DNA of 19,224 nt from Spirochaetaceae bacterium (GTDB lineage: Bacteria > Spirochaetota > Spirochaetia > Treponematales > Breznakiellaceae): NCBI GenBank assembly GCA_031267955.1, contig JAIRYB010000072.1:1-19224 (forward strand). The letters are read 5' to 3'. The translations under genes were made by a program, and so were the position numbers. The notes under the pieces were generated by a model. It was given only the letters and a program-made list of their open reading frames with translations. It did not search any database and was not told the origin of the DNA. Numbering within the stretch: position 1 is the stretch's first letter; every line of letters begins with the position of its first letter. Below, piece by piece: positions 6,970 to 14,300 of this stretch.

Positions 6970-7827
6970 ATGCCGTCCGATCTTAAACTGTCGTTCCATT
7001 CCAAAGAGGCGTACAAATGCCCGCTGTGCGATACCGAATTTCACCGGGAAGAATTGCTGTCCGGGAGCGGCCGTTTGATAGCGGGAAAACTTACCGACGA
7101 ACTGCACAGGCTCTACGAGCCTTCCGCGAAATACGGCGTTGTTTACCCGCTGGCCTACCATGCCACGGTCTGCCCGGAATGCTGGTTCGCCTCGATGGAT
7201 AAAGATTTTGCGTCTCTTCCGGAAAAGGCGTGGGAAAGGGCGCGGAAAGAGAAAACTGTCCGGAAAGGAGAGACTCTCAAGATCTTCCCCAGGGTCGATT
7301 TTAATGAACCGAGGAATCTTGTGAGCGGCGCCGCTTCCCTTTACCTTGCGGCCTGGTGTTACGATTACTACACCAAAGAATTTTCCCCCACTATTAAACA
7401 GGGAATAGCGACTCTGCGCTGCGCCTGGCTTCTCGACGCCATGGACAAAAAATACCCAGGACAGCACTTTGACTGGCTTGCGGTTCTTTTCAAAAAAAAG
7501 GCGCAGTTTTTTTATTCAGAGGCTCTGGGGAAAGAACAGACCGGGAAGGAGCCGATCTCGGGGGTTAAGTCCCTCGGCCCTGATACGGATAAAAACTACG
7601 GCTACGAAGGCGCCCTGTACCTTACCGGGCTTCTGAAACTCCGTTACGGTTCCAGGGACGAGGGGGACGCGCGCAGGGAAGCCCTGGGGGAAGTGAAGCG
7701 GACTATCGCCAAGATATTCGGCCTGGGAAAATCTTCCAAAAACAAGCCCGGCCCCCTTCTGGAACACGCGCGGAATCTCTATGATAATATCAACAAGGAA
7801 TTAAACGAATCCGACGATGCCCCGTAG
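6970..7827 (+). CDS. DUF2225 family protein
   Basis: A 285-residue predicted cytosolic protein. Two CxxC pairs near the N-terminus (Cys17/Cys20 in KCPLCDTEF and Cys68/Cys71 in TVCPECWFAS) suggest a zinc site. The rest looks all-helical (for example YLAAWCYDYYTKEF and EHARNLYDNINKEL) and may be TPR-like, as in other DUF2225 proteins known from spirochaetes and Firmicutes. Function is unknown. The start ATG 6970 is one base after the acpS stop, preceded by GGGGGA; earlier in-frame starts lie inside acpS. It overlaps truA by 11 nt, so it belongs to the cdaA-truA operon. An envelope or c-di-AMP link is guilt by association only. Confidence 0.8.
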   Translation: MPSDLKLSFHSKEAYKCPLCDTEFHREELLSGSGRLIAGKLTDELHRLYEPSAKYGVVYPLAYHATVCPECWFASMDKDFASLPEKAWERARKEKTVRKGETLKIFPRVDFNEPRNLVSGAASLYLAAWCYDYYTKEFSPTIKQGIATLRCAWLLDAMDKKYPGQHFDWLAVLFKKKAQFFYSEALGKEQTGKEPISGVKSLGPDTDKNYGYEGALYLTGLLKLRYGSRDEGDARREALGEVKRTIAKIFGLGKSSKNKPGPLLEHARNLYDNINKELNESDDAP

Positions 7828-8611
7828 TTCCGAAGGACAAAACCGTAATATAAAGCTTGTTATCGCGTACGACGGTACGGAGTTTAACGGTTTTCAGAAA
7901 CAGGCCGGGGAAAGCCATGGCAGAAATCGTACTATCCAGGGGGTAATTGAAGGGGCGCTCGCAAAACTGCACAAACACCCGGTCGCCGTTACCGGATCGG
8001 GCAGGACTGACGCGGGGGTACACGCCATAGGCCAGGCGGCTAACTTCTACACCGATATTAAAAACATGGACGCGGGACGCTTTGTCCCGGCCCTGAACGG
8101 CCTGCTCCCCCGCGATGTGCGTATTATGGAATCCTCCGAGGCCGCCCCCTCGTTCCATGCCCGTTTTGACGCGAAGAGGCGGACTTACCGCTACCACTTT
8201 ATATGCGGCCGCGCGGCGCTGCCCGGCGAGCTGCGTTACCATGTCCAGCTTTGGCGCTGCCCGCGCATTGCCCTGCTCAACGACTATGCCCGGCTGCTTT
8301 TAGGCGAGACCGACTGCTCGCTTTTCGCGAGCCCCCGGGATAAAAGCAAGTCCCGTTTCCGGCATATAAGCCAGGCCTGGTTTTTTTCCCGGGCTGATAC
8401 GCTGGTCTTTGAAATCAGCGCGAACGCCTTTTTGTGGAAGATGGTCCGCTCCATCGCGGGGACCCTGCTCTTCCTTGAGGAACGCGGCGCCCCGGTAGAA
8501 AAACTGCGCGGCATGATGGCATCGGGCGTCCGTCAATACGCGGGGCCGGCCCTTCCGCCGCCCGGGCTTTTCCTCTGGAAAGTGGACTACTACCAAAGCC
8601 CGCTTGTCTGA
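7817..8611 (+). CDS. truA: tRNA pseudouridine(38-40) synthase
   Basis: Isomerises uridine to pseudouridine at positions 38-40 of the anticodon arm. The 264-residue product carries the TruA signature SGRTDAGVHA with catalytic Asp65, plus YDGTEFNGFQ (18-27), RTYRYHF and the C-terminal FLWKMVRSIAGTL typical of the family. ATG 7817 overlaps the DUF2225 stop, indicating coupled translation. It is the last gene of the plus-strand operon and converges on the minus-strand methyltransferase gene across a 70-nt GC-rich gap; a hairpin GCGGC-GGGC-GCCGC (8641-8654) lies there without a T-run. Confidence 0.93.
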   Translation: MPRSSEGQNRNIKLVIAYDGTEFNGFQKQAGESHGRNRTIQGVIEGALAKLHKHPVAVTGSGRTDAGVHAIGQAANFYTDIKNMDAGRFVPALNGLLPRDVRIMESSEAAPSFHARFDAKRRTYRYHFICGRAALPGELRYHVQLWRCPRIALLNDYARLLLGETDCSLFASPRDKSKSRFRHISQAWFFSRADTLVFEISANAFLWKMVRSIAGTLLFLEERGAPVEKLRGMMASGVRQYAGPALPPPGLFLWKVDYYQSPLV

Positions 8612-8681
8612 ATTTTTTAGATGGCGGGGAATCTTTCCGGGCGGCGGGCGCCGCGTAACGGGCCCCCTGTCGGGAATCCTT

Positions 8682-9482
8682 TTAGCGCGCCATATCCGTT
8701 TGAATATTACTTTCTTTTTTTAAAAAGCGCGCCACAAACATGGGGCCCATGCCGTTTTCCCTGTCGGGTAGGATGAGGCGTCCGGCCGCGGTTTCTTCGC
8801 CTTCGGTAAAACCGGGCCTGTCAAGCGCCGCGGAATCGCCGTATTTTTTTAAAAGCCGGGAAGCCACGCCGTCGTTTTCCCCGCGGTTTATTGCGCAGGT
8901 AGCGTAGACCAGGGAGCCGCCCGGGGCAAGCAGGAGAAACGCCGCCGAAAGGAGCGCCCACTGCCGCCCGGACAGGAAGCGGGGGCGGGCCGGGGTCCAC
9001 TGTTTCAGCGCGGTTTCGCTTTTAATTACATGGGCCTCGCTTGAACAGGGCGCGTCGAGCAGAATGGCGGCAAAACGGCAATGCTCGCTTTTTTTACCCG
9101 CCAGGGCGGCGGCGTCAAAACCTGAGACCGTGACTCTGCCGCGCGGCCCGTTGTCCAGATGCTCGTCCAGGGTCTTTAAAAGCCGCCGCCGCCTGGTGTT
9201 CGAAAGTTCGTTGGAGAGGAGCCTTGCCCCGCTCCCCATACGGGAGGCGATGACCAGCGTTTTGCCGCCCGGGGCGGCGCAGGCGTCCAGTATTTCCCCT
9301 TCAGGGGGGAGGCGCAGGGAAACAGCCGCCAGAATTGAAGCCCTGTCCAAAAAGTAGGGGCGTTTGAGCGCGCAGGCATAGGGGACGGCGGCGGCCCCTT
9401 CCAGGAGAGCCCCGCGCAGCGCGGGCCAGCGGTCCCCGTATATGGCCCGGTAATAATTTTCAAAGTATTCGTTTGTTATCAG
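8682..9482 (-). CDS. RsmB/NOP2-family RNA m5C methyltransferase
   Basis: A SAM-dependent RNA cytosine-5 methyltransferase of the NOL1/NOP2/Sun class. Motifs: SAM loop ILDACAAPGGKT, motif IV LLDAPCSSE with the release Cys, motif VI VYATCAIN with the nucleophile Cys, then GENDGVASRLL. The protein is short (266 aa), lacking the NusB-like N-terminal domain of RsmB and a PUA domain, so the substrate (rRNA or tRNA) cannot be named. The start is uncertain: homology begins near ITNEYFENYYRA, where a CTG at 9482 overlaps the dtxR stop as CTGA. The only upstream canonical start is a GTG at 9584, which would add a low-complexity Lys-rich leader of 34 residues and overlap dtxR by 106 nt. Confidence 0.82.
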   Translation of the reverse strand: MITNEYFENYYRAIYGDRWPALRGALLEGAAAVPYACALKRPYFLDRASILAAVSLRLPPEGEILDACAAPGGKTLVIASRMGSGARLLSNELSNTRRRRLLKTLDEHLDNGPRGRVTVSGFDAAALAGKKSEHCRFAAILLDAPCSSEAHVIKSETALKQWTPARPRFLSGRQWALLSAAFLLLAPGGSLVYATCAINRGENDGVASRLLKKYGDSAALDRPGFTEGEETAAGRLILPDRENGMGPMFVARFLKKESNIQTDMAR

Positions 9483-9874
9483 GCTTTTTTTCTTCTTGCG
9501 CCCGGGGTTTTTTTTGTCCGCGACAGGGTTAAGGCTTTCATTTTTTCCAAGGTTTCCCCGGAAAGGACATGCTCCATCCTGCACGCGTCCTGCTCGGCGA
9601 TATCCGGGCTGACTCCCAATACGTCCTTGAGAAAGATGGTGAGAAAATCGTGCCGCCCCCGAATCTCCGCCGCCGCTTCTTTTCCCCGCTCGGTAAGGGT
9701 AACGCTGCGGTACCGTTCATGCTCCAGAAGGCCCCGGTCTTCAAGCGTTTTAAGGGCGGTAAGCACCGAAGGCTTGGACACGCCGAGCCGGGAGGCAATA
9801 TCCGTTACCCGGACATCCCCCTCGTCGGAGAGAAAACCGACCATTTCAAGATAATCTTCAAGCGACTGAGTCAT
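9479..9874 (-). CDS. DtxR/MntR/TroR-family metal-dependent repressor
   Basis: A 131-residue regulator: winged helix-turn-helix (about 1-65, recognition region ASRLGVSKPSVLTALKTL) and a dimerisation/metal domain (about 70-120). There is no C-terminal SH3-like domain, as in MntR and TroR. Apparent metal ligands are Asp7, Glu10, His75, Cys98, Glu101 and His102. Asp7/Glu10 fit MntR-type Mn sites, while DACRMEHVLS with Cys98 matches the DtxR/IdeR iron type, so the metal cannot be assigned. No Shine-Dalgarno sequence is seen before ATG 9874. A consensus TTGACA on this strand (9909-9904) lies at the right distance but the -10 is poor. It is divergent from the cysteine desulfurase gene, a likely target (inference). 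Confidence 0.87.
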   Translation of the reverse strand: MTQSLEDYLEMVGFLSDEGDVRVTDIASRLGVSKPSVLTALKTLEDRGLLEHERYRSVTLTERGKEAAAEIRGRHDFLTIFLKDVLGVSPDIAEQDACRMEHVLSGETLEKMKALTLSRTKKTPGARRKKA

Positions 9875-9954
9875 TATTCAAATTTGGGCAATTTTTGTAA
9901 ATTTGTCAAGCGAATCCGCAAAAAGTTCGGCAATTATGGTATATACTAAGCTCA
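9875..9954. promoter_or_regulatory. Divergent promoter region between the metalloregulator and the cysteine desulfurase
   Basis: An 80-nt A/T-rich gap. For the plus strand, TATACT at 9942-9947 (or TGGTATATA, extended -10, at 9937-9945) places transcription start at about 9952-9955, next to ATG 9955; no convincing -35 is seen. For the minus strand there is TTGACA (9909-9904). CAAATTTG occurs at 9879-9886, and an inverted partial copy (TAAATTTG) at about 9898-9905; these could be operator half-sites. Confidence 0.45.
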
Positions 9955-11109
9955 ATGGGCCAGAATAGAATATACGTGGATAATTCGGCAACCACCCCTG
10001 TTTCCCGCGAATCCCTCGCGGCCATGCTCCCCTATTTTACCGAATGTTTCGGGAATCCTTCGGCGGTGTACAGCTACGGCCGGGAGGCAAAAAAAGCCCT
10101 GGAGGATTCCAGGCAGGCTATTGCCGGGTTAATCGGCGCCCTGAACAGCGAAATTTTTTTTACTTCCGGGGGTACCGAGGGCGATAACTGGATACTCCAA
10201 AGCGTTTGCGAACAGTACGCGCATAAGGGCAGGCATATAGTTTCATCAAAAATAGAACACAGCGCGGTACTGCGCACACTGGAAAGGCTTGAACGCCGGG
10301 GCTTTGAAGTTACCCTGCTTGAGCCGGACAGGGCGGGAATGATTCATCCCGATATGCTTGAAAAAGCCCTGCGGGACGACACGATTTTGGTGAGTATTAT
10401 GGCCGCCAACAATGTAGTCGGGACGCTGCTTCCCGTCAAAGAACTCTGCGCCGCGGCCCATAAACGGAAAATACTCTTTCACACCGACGCGGTTCAGGCG
10501 CTGTGCCATATTCCCCTTGACGCGCGTTCCCTGGGGGTTGATTTCCTTACCTTTTCAGCCCATAAATTTCACGGCCCCAAGGGGGCAGGGGCCTTATACG
10601 CCCGCGTTCCCCTTGCGCCGCTTCCCCTGATATCGGGGGGCGGCCAGGAAAAGAACCGGAGAAGCGGCACGGAAAATGTAGCCGCCATAGCGGGCATGGC
10701 TGCCGCCCTGGAAGAAGAACTTCGCGGGCTTGCCGCTAATATCGAAAAAACACGCGCCCTCCGCGACAAGCTTATCGCCGCGGTGGTAAAACTGCCCGGC
10801 GCTTTTCTTACCGGGGACCCGGAAATGCGGCTGCCCGGTCTCGCCTCATTTGTCTTCGAGGATGTGGAAGGCCAGGAATTGGTGGTAAAACTCGACGGGG
10901 AGGGCGTCTGCGCCAGTTCAGGTTCCGCCTGCTCTTCGGGGAGCGTAGAGCCGTCCCCTGTGCTTAGCGCCATGGGTTACGGGAACAAACTGGCCAGGGG
11001 CGCCCTGCGGATTTCGTTGAGCCGTTACAACACCGAAGCCGAAATAGACTATATCATTGAAAAACTTCCGGGCATTCTGGAAAAACTGCGCGCGGAAAGA
11101 AGGGGGTAG
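9955..11109 (+). CDS. Cysteine desulfurase, NifS/IscS family
   Basis: A PLP enzyme that takes sulfur from cysteine (giving alanine) as a persulfide, usually for Fe-S clusters or tRNA thiolation. The 384-residue product has YVDNSATTPV at the N-terminus, the stacking His102 (KIEHSAVL), the PLP lysine Lys204 in SAHKFHGPKG, RSGTENV, and the active-site Cys326 in SSGSACSSGS on the long mobile loop of the IscS/NifS class. It starts at ATG 9955 with no Shine-Dalgarno sequence and a -10 hexamer ending 7 nt upstream. No scaffold gene (iscU/nifU) is adjacent. Divergence from a DtxR-type regulator suggests metal-dependent control (inference). Confidence 0.9.
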   Translation: MGQNRIYVDNSATTPVSRESLAAMLPYFTECFGNPSAVYSYGREAKKALEDSRQAIAGLIGALNSEIFFTSGGTEGDNWILQSVCEQYAHKGRHIVSSKIEHSAVLRTLERLERRGFEVTLLEPDRAGMIHPDMLEKALRDDTILVSIMAANNVVGTLLPVKELCAAAHKRKILFHTDAVQALCHIPLDARSLGVDFLTFSAHKFHGPKGAGALYARVPLAPLPLISGGGQEKNRRSGTENVAAIAGMAAALEEELRGLAANIEKTRALRDKLIAAVVKLPGAFLTGDPEMRLPGLASFVFEDVEGQELVVKLDGEGVCASSGSACSSGSVEPSPVLSAMGYGNKLARGALRISLSRYNTEAEIDYIIEKLPGILEKLRAERRG

Positions 11110-11134
11110 CCCGGCGCCATAACGCGGGGATGCC

Positions 11135-11196
11135 GCGGCCAATGCGCTTTGCAGCGCATCACCGCTATTAAAATGACGATACTTTCCATTGGCCGC
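11135..11196. repeat. Nested inverted repeats between the convergent cysteine desulfurase and secreted-protein genes
   Basis: Outer perfect 10-bp arms GCGGCCAATG (11135-11144) and CATTGGCCGC (11187-11196); the second arm is inside the 3' end of the secreted-protein gene. An inner perfect hairpin ATGCGCT (11142-11148) / AGCGCAT (11153-11159) with a 4-nt loop shares bases with the outer arm. No T-run follows on either strand. It may be a bidirectional, Rho-independent-like stop or an RNA-stabilising hairpin. Confidence 0.45.
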
Positions 11197-12091
11197 TGCT
11201 TTCTTTTATCACCGTCATGGGTCTTGCAACGCCTGCATCCTGCCCGTCCTGCCGGATTTGGTACATGAATACTCTTGAAGCAGGCGTGTCCCGGCCGGAG
11301 TCGGGGCGGACAAAGTAGTATTCGCGGTTAGCCATGGAAATCATACGCCACCATGACTGGCCTTTTGCCTGTAATGCGCCTGAACTCGATATCGCGTTTT
11401 CCTGGATCGAACAAAGCTGATTCCAAACAGCGCTATCTTTTTTAACGGAGCCGTAAAACAGAAACCATTTGGCCACAGCTTCCGGTTCCAGATTTTGCGG
11501 GACCGAAACTGCGTTTTGCGGGATACCGGCCGTCCAATTTGCCGCCTGGGCCGCCAGATATTGGTCGAAAATATCCTGCCCGGCCAGTACCGGCCTGTTG
11601 TTCTGTATTATAACACAGGCCCTGTTTTGAAGGCGCATGGCGCTGACGTCCATAAGTACCACGTTGCCCCACCATCTATAGGCGTCTACAATTGTTCCAA
11701 GCACCTCGTAACGCCCGGTCATGTTGCCCAGTCCGTTATTCAGTTTGTATAATAGATCCTGAATGCCGTCGTTGTATTTTATGATAAAGATGTTATTGCT
11801 GTTCTTTTCGCCGTACCAGTAATATTTGTTGCCGTCACGGTCCGTGATAAAATCGCCGAAATCAATGCCGGGAAACAGCATAACTTTTTTTTCATAACGG
11901 CCGAAGTTGTTTACAACTACATTGGCCGAAACCGGATCGGCCCAGAGGGATTCCCCTTTATACCGGGCGACAAGATTATCCCATGCCGTATCGCCCGCCC
12001 TGGCAATATCCCCCGCCGGATCAGCCCAAAGAGGCAGGAAAAAAACTATAAGAAAAAACGCTAAAAACACCTTCCTTTTGTTCCTGTTCAT
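11168..12091 (-). CDS. Secreted protein of unknown function
   Basis: A 307-residue protein with a clear signal peptide (MNRNKRKVFLAFFLIVFFLP, likely cleaved after Ala23 in LWA-DP), so probably periplasmic or exported. The mature part is rich in Trp, Tyr and Asn; I recognise no domain or catalytic motif. ATG 12091 is preceded by GGAGGAATTTTGT, an ideal ribosome binding site; a possible start 15 nt further upstream lies on top of that site and is rejected. It has its own near-consensus promoter and converges on the cysteine desulfurase gene. Codon use is more A/T-rich than in the neighbouring core genes, which fits a lineage-specific or acquired gene. Confidence 0.8.
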   Translation of the reverse strand: MNRNKRKVFLAFFLIVFFLPLWADPAGDIARAGDTAWDNLVARYKGESLWADPVSANVVVNNFGRYEKKVMLFPGIDFGDFITDRDGNKYYWYGEKNSNNIFIIKYNDGIQDLLYKLNNGLGNMTGRYEVLGTIVDAYRWWGNVVLMDVSAMRLQNRACVIIQNNRPVLAGQDIFDQYLAAQAANWTAGIPQNAVSVPQNLEPEAVAKWFLFYGSVKKDSAVWNQLCSIQENAISSSGALQAKGQSWWRMISMANREYYFVRPDSGRDTPASRVFMYQIRQDGQDAGVARPMTVIKESSGQWKVSSF

Positions 12092-12141
12092 ACAAAATTC
12101 CTCCATAATAAAATAAATAATCCGGGATACGATATCCGTAT

Positions 12142-12170
12142 TTTATATACCGATCTACCGGTTTTGTCAA
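12142..12170 (-). promoter_or_regulatory. Near-consensus sigma70 promoter of the secreted-protein gene
   Basis: On the minus strand TTGACA (12170-12165, perfect -35), a 17-nt spacer and TATAAA (12147-12142). The spacer contains ACCG...CGGT arms, and an inverted repeat GGATA-CGA-TATCC (12125-12137) lies near the predicted transcription start; either could be an operator. The 5' leader is about 45 nt. Confidence 0.75.
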
Positions 12171-12245
12171 TAATTCGTAATTGTTTTTATGCCGTATTTG
12201 TTTTACAGGCCGTTTCCGCGCTGCCGCGCAATCCCGTCCCCATAC

Positions 12246-12278
12246 CCGCGTCCCTGCCGGTTCCGGCAGCTACGCGCG
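12246..12278 (-). terminator. Strong hairpin just downstream of priA
   Basis: A perfect stem CTGCCGG (12254-12260) / CCGGCAG (12263-12269), extended by GCGT (12248-12251) / ACGC (12272-12275). It starts about 5 nt after the priA stop on the minus strand. No U-tract follows, so it is a weak intrinsic terminator at best or a 3'-end-protecting structure. Confidence 0.4.
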
Positions 12279-12282
12279 GCGC

Positions 12283-14280
12283 TTACAGCAGGCTTACCGG
12301 ATCCACGTCGATTTCAAGGTAGACCCGGCTGTCCCTGCCCTTTTCGTACCGGCTAAAGACGGCCCGGGCCGCGCTGTGGAGGGGGCCCATGGACGCGCCC
12401 CTTAATATGAGCTGCCGCCTGAAATTCCCGGCTATAACGCCTATGGGGCATTCGGCGGGGCCGAGCGTATCCGCGTCGCGGGGGACAAGGGGTTTCGCGA
12501 TTGACGCGAGGCGTTCGGCGGCAGCGTCCGCCCGCTTCTCTTCTTTGGAACGCACGGTAAATCTGATAAGCCGCGAGTAGGGGGGGAAAAGCAGGGCCTG
12601 CCGCGTCCTGAGTTCGGCCTCGTAAAAGGCTTCCACATCCACCTCGCAGGCCCTGGCGATTGCCGGGTCATTGGGGCGCAGTGTTTGTACTATCACCTTG
12701 CCGTCCGGAAAATAGCGCCCCGCGCGGCCTGCTACCTGCACGATAAGGGAGAAGGTCCTCTCCGCCGCGCGGAAATCCGGAAGCTGGAGCCCGGTATCGG
12801 CAAGGATGACCCCGACAAGGCGCACGCCCGGAAAGTTCAGCCCCTTGGCCACCATCTGGGTGCCGAGCAGTATGTCTATTTTCCCCGCGCGGAATTCGGC
12901 GAGTATTTTTTCAAGGCCCCCTTTTCCGGCAAGCGCATCGGTGTCCGCCCGCCTGACCGACAGTTCCGGGAAAACGCGCCTTACCTCCTCTTCTATCATT
13001 TCGGTACCGATGCCGGTAAAGCCCGCTTCGAGCGAGCCGCATTGGGGGCAGGATGAGGGCGGGGCGGTTGAATAGCCGCAGTAGTGGCATAACGCCCGGC
13101 CCTTGCTTTTGTGGTAGGTCAGCGACACGGAACAGTTTTTGCATTTAAGCTCGTAGCCGCAATTTTTGCAATGGTAAAAATAGGCAAAGCCCCGGCGGTT
13201 GAGAAACAGGATGGTCTGCCTTCCCATAACGGCGGTCCTGCGTATCTCTTCTTTTAGCTCGCCTGTCAGGCAGCCTTCGGCGTGTTCCAGGCTTACCGCC
13301 TTTACCTCCGGCGGGCTGCCCCCTGAAAGCCGGCGGGAAAGGTCCAGCCGGGTAATGCCGCCGTCCGCGATAAGTTTCCACGCTTCGGCCGAAGGGGTGG
13401 CGGATCCCATCACAAGGACGGCGCCCGAAACGGCGCAGCGGCGCATGGCCACCTGTCGGGCATGGTAGCGCGGCGTGCTGCCGGACTTGTAGGAGCCGTC
13501 CTGTTCCTCGTCAATAATGACAAGGGCAAGATCCCGTACCGGCGCGAAGACGGCGCTTCTGGGGCCTATCACGATCCGCGCCTCCCCGCGGCGTATGCGG
13601 TTCCACTCGGCAAGCCGCGCGCTCCCGGTCATCCCCGAATGGATGGCCGCCGCCAAAATCCCGAAGCGCTTCCTGATAGTTTCCGCCGTCTGGTGGGTAA
13701 GTGAAATTTCCGGCACCAGGTAGATGACCGATTTTCCCGCCCTGAGCATAAATTCCGCGGCCTGCAGGAATACTTCCGTTTTGCCGGAGCCTGTGATGCC
13801 GTAAAGATAGAACAGGCGTTTTTCGTTTGTTTTTTTCCCTTTTTCACCGGGGTACGGGGAAGCGGTGATCGTACTAAGCGCGCGGCTCTGCTCATCGGAA
13901 AGGGCCAGCCCGCCTTCCGCCATGTCGCCGGAATCGCCGGCTATGGCGGGAGGGACGCCGGAACGCCGGCCCGAGGGGATCATCGCCGCCAGGGCCTCCC
14001 CGGCGCCGCAGAGGTAATAGCCCGCGATCCATTCCGCCAGGGCGATATTGTCATTGTCGAATATGGGTTCCTTGTCAACAACGCGGCGCACGGTTTTGAT
14101 CGCCGTTTCGGCTATACCTTCGGGCGGCGTTTCCCGTTCCGCCACAACATAGCCAAGGTTTTCGCGCCTTCCGAAGGGGACCATGACCCGCTTTCCCAGA
14201 ACAGCTTCGCCCTTCCCGTCTTTGCGATAGCAAAAGGTCTCTTTGAGAGGCAGATTGAAAACAACGTCAAGAAAAGCCAT
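12283..14280 (-). CDS. priA: Primosomal protein N' (replication restart helicase PriA)
   Basis: A 3'-5' DNA helicase that recognises stalled forks and reloads the replisome. The 665-residue protein has an N-terminal DNA-binding domain (about 1-105), helicase domain 1 with Walker A GITGSGKT and Walker B IIDEEQDGSYKS, GSATPS (motif III), an eight-Cys zinc-binding insert (CKNC, CKNC, CHYC, CPQC), motif V GTQMVAKGLNFP, motif VI QVAGRAGR and a C-terminal domain. ATG 14280 is preferred; a GTG at 14289 is also possible, and neither has a clear ribosome binding site. Gln replaces His in the usual DEEH box. It follows the glycosylase gene by about 20 nt and is probably cotranscribed with it. Confidence 0.93.
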   Translation of the reverse strand: MAFLDVVFNLPLKETFCYRKDGKGEAVLGKRVMVPFGRRENLGYVVAERETPPEGIAETAIKTVRRVVDKEPIFDNDNIALAEWIAGYYLCGAGEALAAMIPSGRRSGVPPAIAGDSGDMAEGGLALSDEQSRALSTITASPYPGEKGKKTNEKRLFYLYGITGSGKTEVFLQAAEFMLRAGKSVIYLVPEISLTHQTAETIRKRFGILAAAIHSGMTGSARLAEWNRIRRGEARIVIGPRSAVFAPVRDLALVIIDEEQDGSYKSGSTPRYHARQVAMRRCAVSGAVLVMGSATPSAEAWKLIADGGITRLDLSRRLSGGSPPEVKAVSLEHAEGCLTGELKEEIRRTAVMGRQTILFLNRRGFAYFYHCKNCGYELKCKNCSVSLTYHKSKGRALCHYCGYSTAPPSSCPQCGSLEAGFTGIGTEMIEEEVRRVFPELSVRRADTDALAGKGGLEKILAEFRAGKIDILLGTQMVAKGLNFPGVRLVGVILADTGLQLPDFRAAERTFSLIVQVAGRAGRYFPDGKVIVQTLRPNDPAIARACEVDVEAFYEAELRTRQALLFPPYSRLIRFTVRSKEEKRADAAAERLASIAKPLVPRDADTLGPAECPIGVIAGNFRRQLILRGASMGPLHSAARAVFSRYEKGRDSRVYLEIDVDPVSLL

Positions 14281-14300
14281 GCCGGACACGGGAATACCTG

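Noticed and set aside
8612..8681. Intrinsic terminator between truA and the methyltransferase
   Set aside because: A GC hairpin (8641-8654) exists but no T-run follows on either strand.
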